Source: an uncultured Clostridia bacterium
GTDB taxonomy: Bacteria > Bacillota > Clostridia > Christensenellales > Borkfalkiaceae
Assembly: GCA_947629675.1 (NCBI GenBank)
Contig: CANREM010000006.1
Location: 1-64,000 of the forward strand
Reading direction: 5' to 3'
Length of the DNA: 64,000 nt
The notes under the pieces were generated by a model, which made no database searches, was not told the origin of the DNA, and was given only the letters and a program-made list of their open reading frames with translations. Shown piece after piece: positions 61,787 to 64,000 of this stretch. The stretch's first letter is position 1. Each line of letters opens with the position of its first letter. A program made the position numbers and the translations under genes.

Positions 61787-63309
61787 AACAGGTGACCGAA
61801 CTCGGCAAGCGGAACAAGCGGGACAAGCGAAGGCTCCTCGCGAGTGCCTTCGTGTTCCTCGCATGCTACGCACTCGTGCTTCTCGTCGTCTTTCTGATGT
61901 TCATCATCAACGAGCCGACGGGGTGGAAGATGTTCTTCAAGAACAACTTCTCGGATGTATTCTCCATCGTCGTCTCCGCCTTCTTCATCTTCGGCATCGG
62001 GTATTTCTATTTCTATTTCGAGGACAGGGAATTTCTCTATAAGCTCTCCAACGTCGTCCTATTTTTCTCCGCCATCATCTTTTCGGCGATCATCTGCTAT
62101 ATCTTCGGGCGGTTCGTCTCCATCTATGCCCGTCCGTATGCGATGTTCGCCCTCTTGTGGCTCTTTTTGAAGAACAGGCGTCAGGCACTCTTCCTCAACT
62201 TCCTGTTCGTCTTTCTGATGTTCTCCGTCGATCTCTTCGGCAACGATCCCACGATGATCTCGGGGGATCCCACGCTGGGTGCGGACCGCGTCTACACGAC
62301 CATGTTGCTCGGCTTCGTCTCGGGCACTTTCGCCGTGTTTGTTGCGAATAAGGTGAAGAACCGCTTCGGGCTTCTTCTCACGGGATTCCTTCTGGCTGTC
62401 CCGACCGTCCTCATCATCTTCTTCTTCCAGATCCCGAATAAGCAGTACGACTGGATCGACTACGTCTCCTCCGTCGGCTATCAGATCTTGGGGTGCATCA
62501 TCTCCTCGGTGGGGGCGATCGCCTTCATGCCTCTCTTCGAGGCGGTATTCAACAGGCTCACCTCCTTCCGTTTGCGCGAGCTGACGAGTACGAACGCGCC
62601 CCTCCTCGTCCGCCTCAAGAAGGAGGCCCCCGGCACCTTCAACCACTGTCTCATCGTCGCCCAGCTCGCCGAGAGCTGTGCGGTGGCCATCGGCGAAAAT
62701 GCCGAGCTTGCCCGTGCGGCGGCATACTATCACGACGTGGGGAAATTGAAACAGCCCGACTGCTTCACCGAGAATCAGACTGCGGACTACAATGTTCACA
62801 ACGAACTCACCCCCGAACTCTCGGCGGACATCATCCGTTCGCACACCCGCGACGGGTACGACCTATTGGTGCAGAACCACCTTCCCAAGGAGATCGCGGA
62901 CGTCGCCCGCGAACACCACGGAACGTTGCCCATTAAATTCTTCTACGACAAGGCGGTGCGCTATTCGGGCGACGCCGACATCAAAGATTTCAGCTATCTC
63001 GGGCCGATCCCGCAGACCAAGATCGCGGCGATCGTCATGATCGCGGACGCGGCGGAGGCGGCGGCACGGGCGAGTGCGGACCGTTCCCCCGAGAATGTGG
63101 AAAAGCTCTGCCGCTCCATCATCGAGGAGCGCATGGACCTCAAGCAGTTCGACGAGTGCGACATCACGATCAAAGAACTTTCCACCATCAAGATGACTCT
63201 CGTCGAGGCACTCTCTGGCGTACATCATCACAGGGTGGAGTATCCAGACATCCGCTTCAACCGCGACAAACAGGCCGTCAAGACGGAACGGGAGGATACG
63301 GATGCCTGA
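61783..63309 (+). CDS. HD-family phosphohydrolase with 7TM region (YqfF/PgpH-like)
   Basis: Seven-TM-like N-half; FNHCLIVAQLAESC, RAAAYYHDVGKLKQPDCFTENQ, REHHGTLPIKFFY. Confidence 0.93.
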   Translation: MKQVTELGKRNKRDKRRLLASAFVFLACYALVLLVVFLMFIINEPTGWKMFFKNNFSDVFSIVVSAFFIFGIGYFYFYFEDREFLYKLSNVVLFFSAIIFSAIICYIFGRFVSIYARPYAMFALLWLFLKNRRQALFLNFLFVFLMFSVDLFGNDPTMISGDPTLGADRVYTTMLLGFVSGTFAVFVANKVKNRFGLLLTGFLLAVPTVLIIFFFQIPNKQYDWIDYVSSVGYQILGCIISSVGAIAFMPLFEAVFNRLTSFRLRELTSTNAPLLVRLKKEAPGTFNHCLIVAQLAESCAVAIGENAELARAAAYYHDVGKLKQPDCFTENQTADYNVHNELTPELSADIIRSHTRDGYDLLVQNHLPKEIADVAREHHGTLPIKFFYDKAVRYSGDADIKDFSYLGPIPQTKIAAIVMIADAAEAAARASADRSPENVEKLCRSIIEERMDLKQFDECDITIKELSTIKMTLVEALSGVHHHRVEYPDIRFNRDKQAVKTEREDTDA

Positions 63310-63802
63310 CCTCTTGCTCGACAGCGAAGATTTTGCGGGAAAGGAGACGCTCGAGAAAGTTCTCTCCGGGGCGGTGGATGCGGACATGCCCCTCACGTTG
63401 GAGCTTGTGTTCGTCTCCGAAGAGGAGATCCGCACCCTCAATGCGCGTGAGCGCGGCGTGGATGCGGTCACCGACGTTCTGAGCTTTCCCGCCTCCGATC
63501 TCAAGGCGGGGGAGCGCGTCCTCGCAAAGGAGCATGCGGATTGCATTGAGCCTTCCTACGAGGCGGATGGGGAGTCGTTTCCCGCCCGCATGTATTTGGG
63601 CAGCGTCGTCCTCTGCGAAAAGCGGGCGGCGGAGCAGGCTGCAGAATACGGACATTCCTATGAGAGGGAGGTCTGCTACCTCATCGTCCACGGGTTTTTG
63701 CACTGCCTCGGCTATGACCACATCGAGGAGAGCGACAGGCGCGTGATGCGTCAAAAAGAGGAGGAGATCATGCAAAAACTCCACCTCGGGAGGGAAGAAT
63801 GA
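63302..63802 (+). CDS. ybeY: rRNA maturation RNase YbeY
   Basis: [34 protein letters not shown]. Confidence 0.97.
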   Translation: MPDLLLDSEDFAGKETLEKVLSGAVDADMPLTLELVFVSEEEIRTLNARERGVDAVTDVLSFPASDLKAGERVLAKEHADCIEPSYEADGESFPARMYLGSVVLCEKRAAEQAAEYGHSYEREVCYLIVHGFLHCLGYDHIEESDRRVMRQKEEEIMQKLHLGREE

Positions 63803-64000
63803 GAAGCGGAACGGTCGCCGTCATCGGCAGGGCAAATGCGGGAAAATCCACGCTCATCAACGTCCTCGTCGGGGAGAAGGTCGCCATCGTCTCCCCCAAG
63901 CCGCAGACGACGCGGGACCGCATCCTCGGCATCCTCACGCGAGAGGACCATCAGATCGTCTTTGCGGATACGCCCGGCATCTACCGCCAGCGCAACGCCC
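63799..64000 (+). CDS. era: GTPase Era (truncated by window end)
   Basis: [63 protein letters not shown]. Confidence 0.97.
   Translation, partial: MRSGTVAVIGRANAGKSTLINVLVGEKVAIVSPKPQTTRDRILGILTREDHQIVFADTPGIYRQRNA

Overview
This 64 kb window looks like a chromosomal segment of an endospore-lineage Clostridia/Firmicutes genome (yqfC-yqfD-phoH-yqfF-ybeY-era cluster; rimM-trmD-rbgA-rnhB-yraN; tmk, mutY, fhs, purL, FBA, GAPDH). Accessory regions interrupt the core. The left end (about 1-4.4 kb) resembles a genomic island: a KilA-N protein tail at the window edge, a DUF4143-type ATPase, an AT-rich ATGA-coupled operon of a RelA/SpoT-like nucleotidyltransferase and a DGQHR-domain protein, and then a 3'-only fragment of tRNA-Asn that looks like an attachment site. 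Other accessory loci are a PIN-like/zinc-ribbon protein, two ECF-sigma operons with secreted partners, an ABC exporter with a BIg surface protein, a 1864-aa DUF4011/SF1-helicase/REase/DUF3320 protein (Hhe-like architecture), and a HicA-HicB-SecB-like triad (candidate toxin-antitoxin-chaperone module). At the regulatory level I highlight a 23-codon leader ORF embedded in alternative RNA structures upstream of mgtE, several apparently leaderless genes (fhs, tmk, a metallophosphoesterase, trkH), promoters with palindromes in the spacer or hairpin, and several families of intergenic repeats, including 19-bp and 124-bp tandem arrays. All family calls come from reading motifs; no database search was run.
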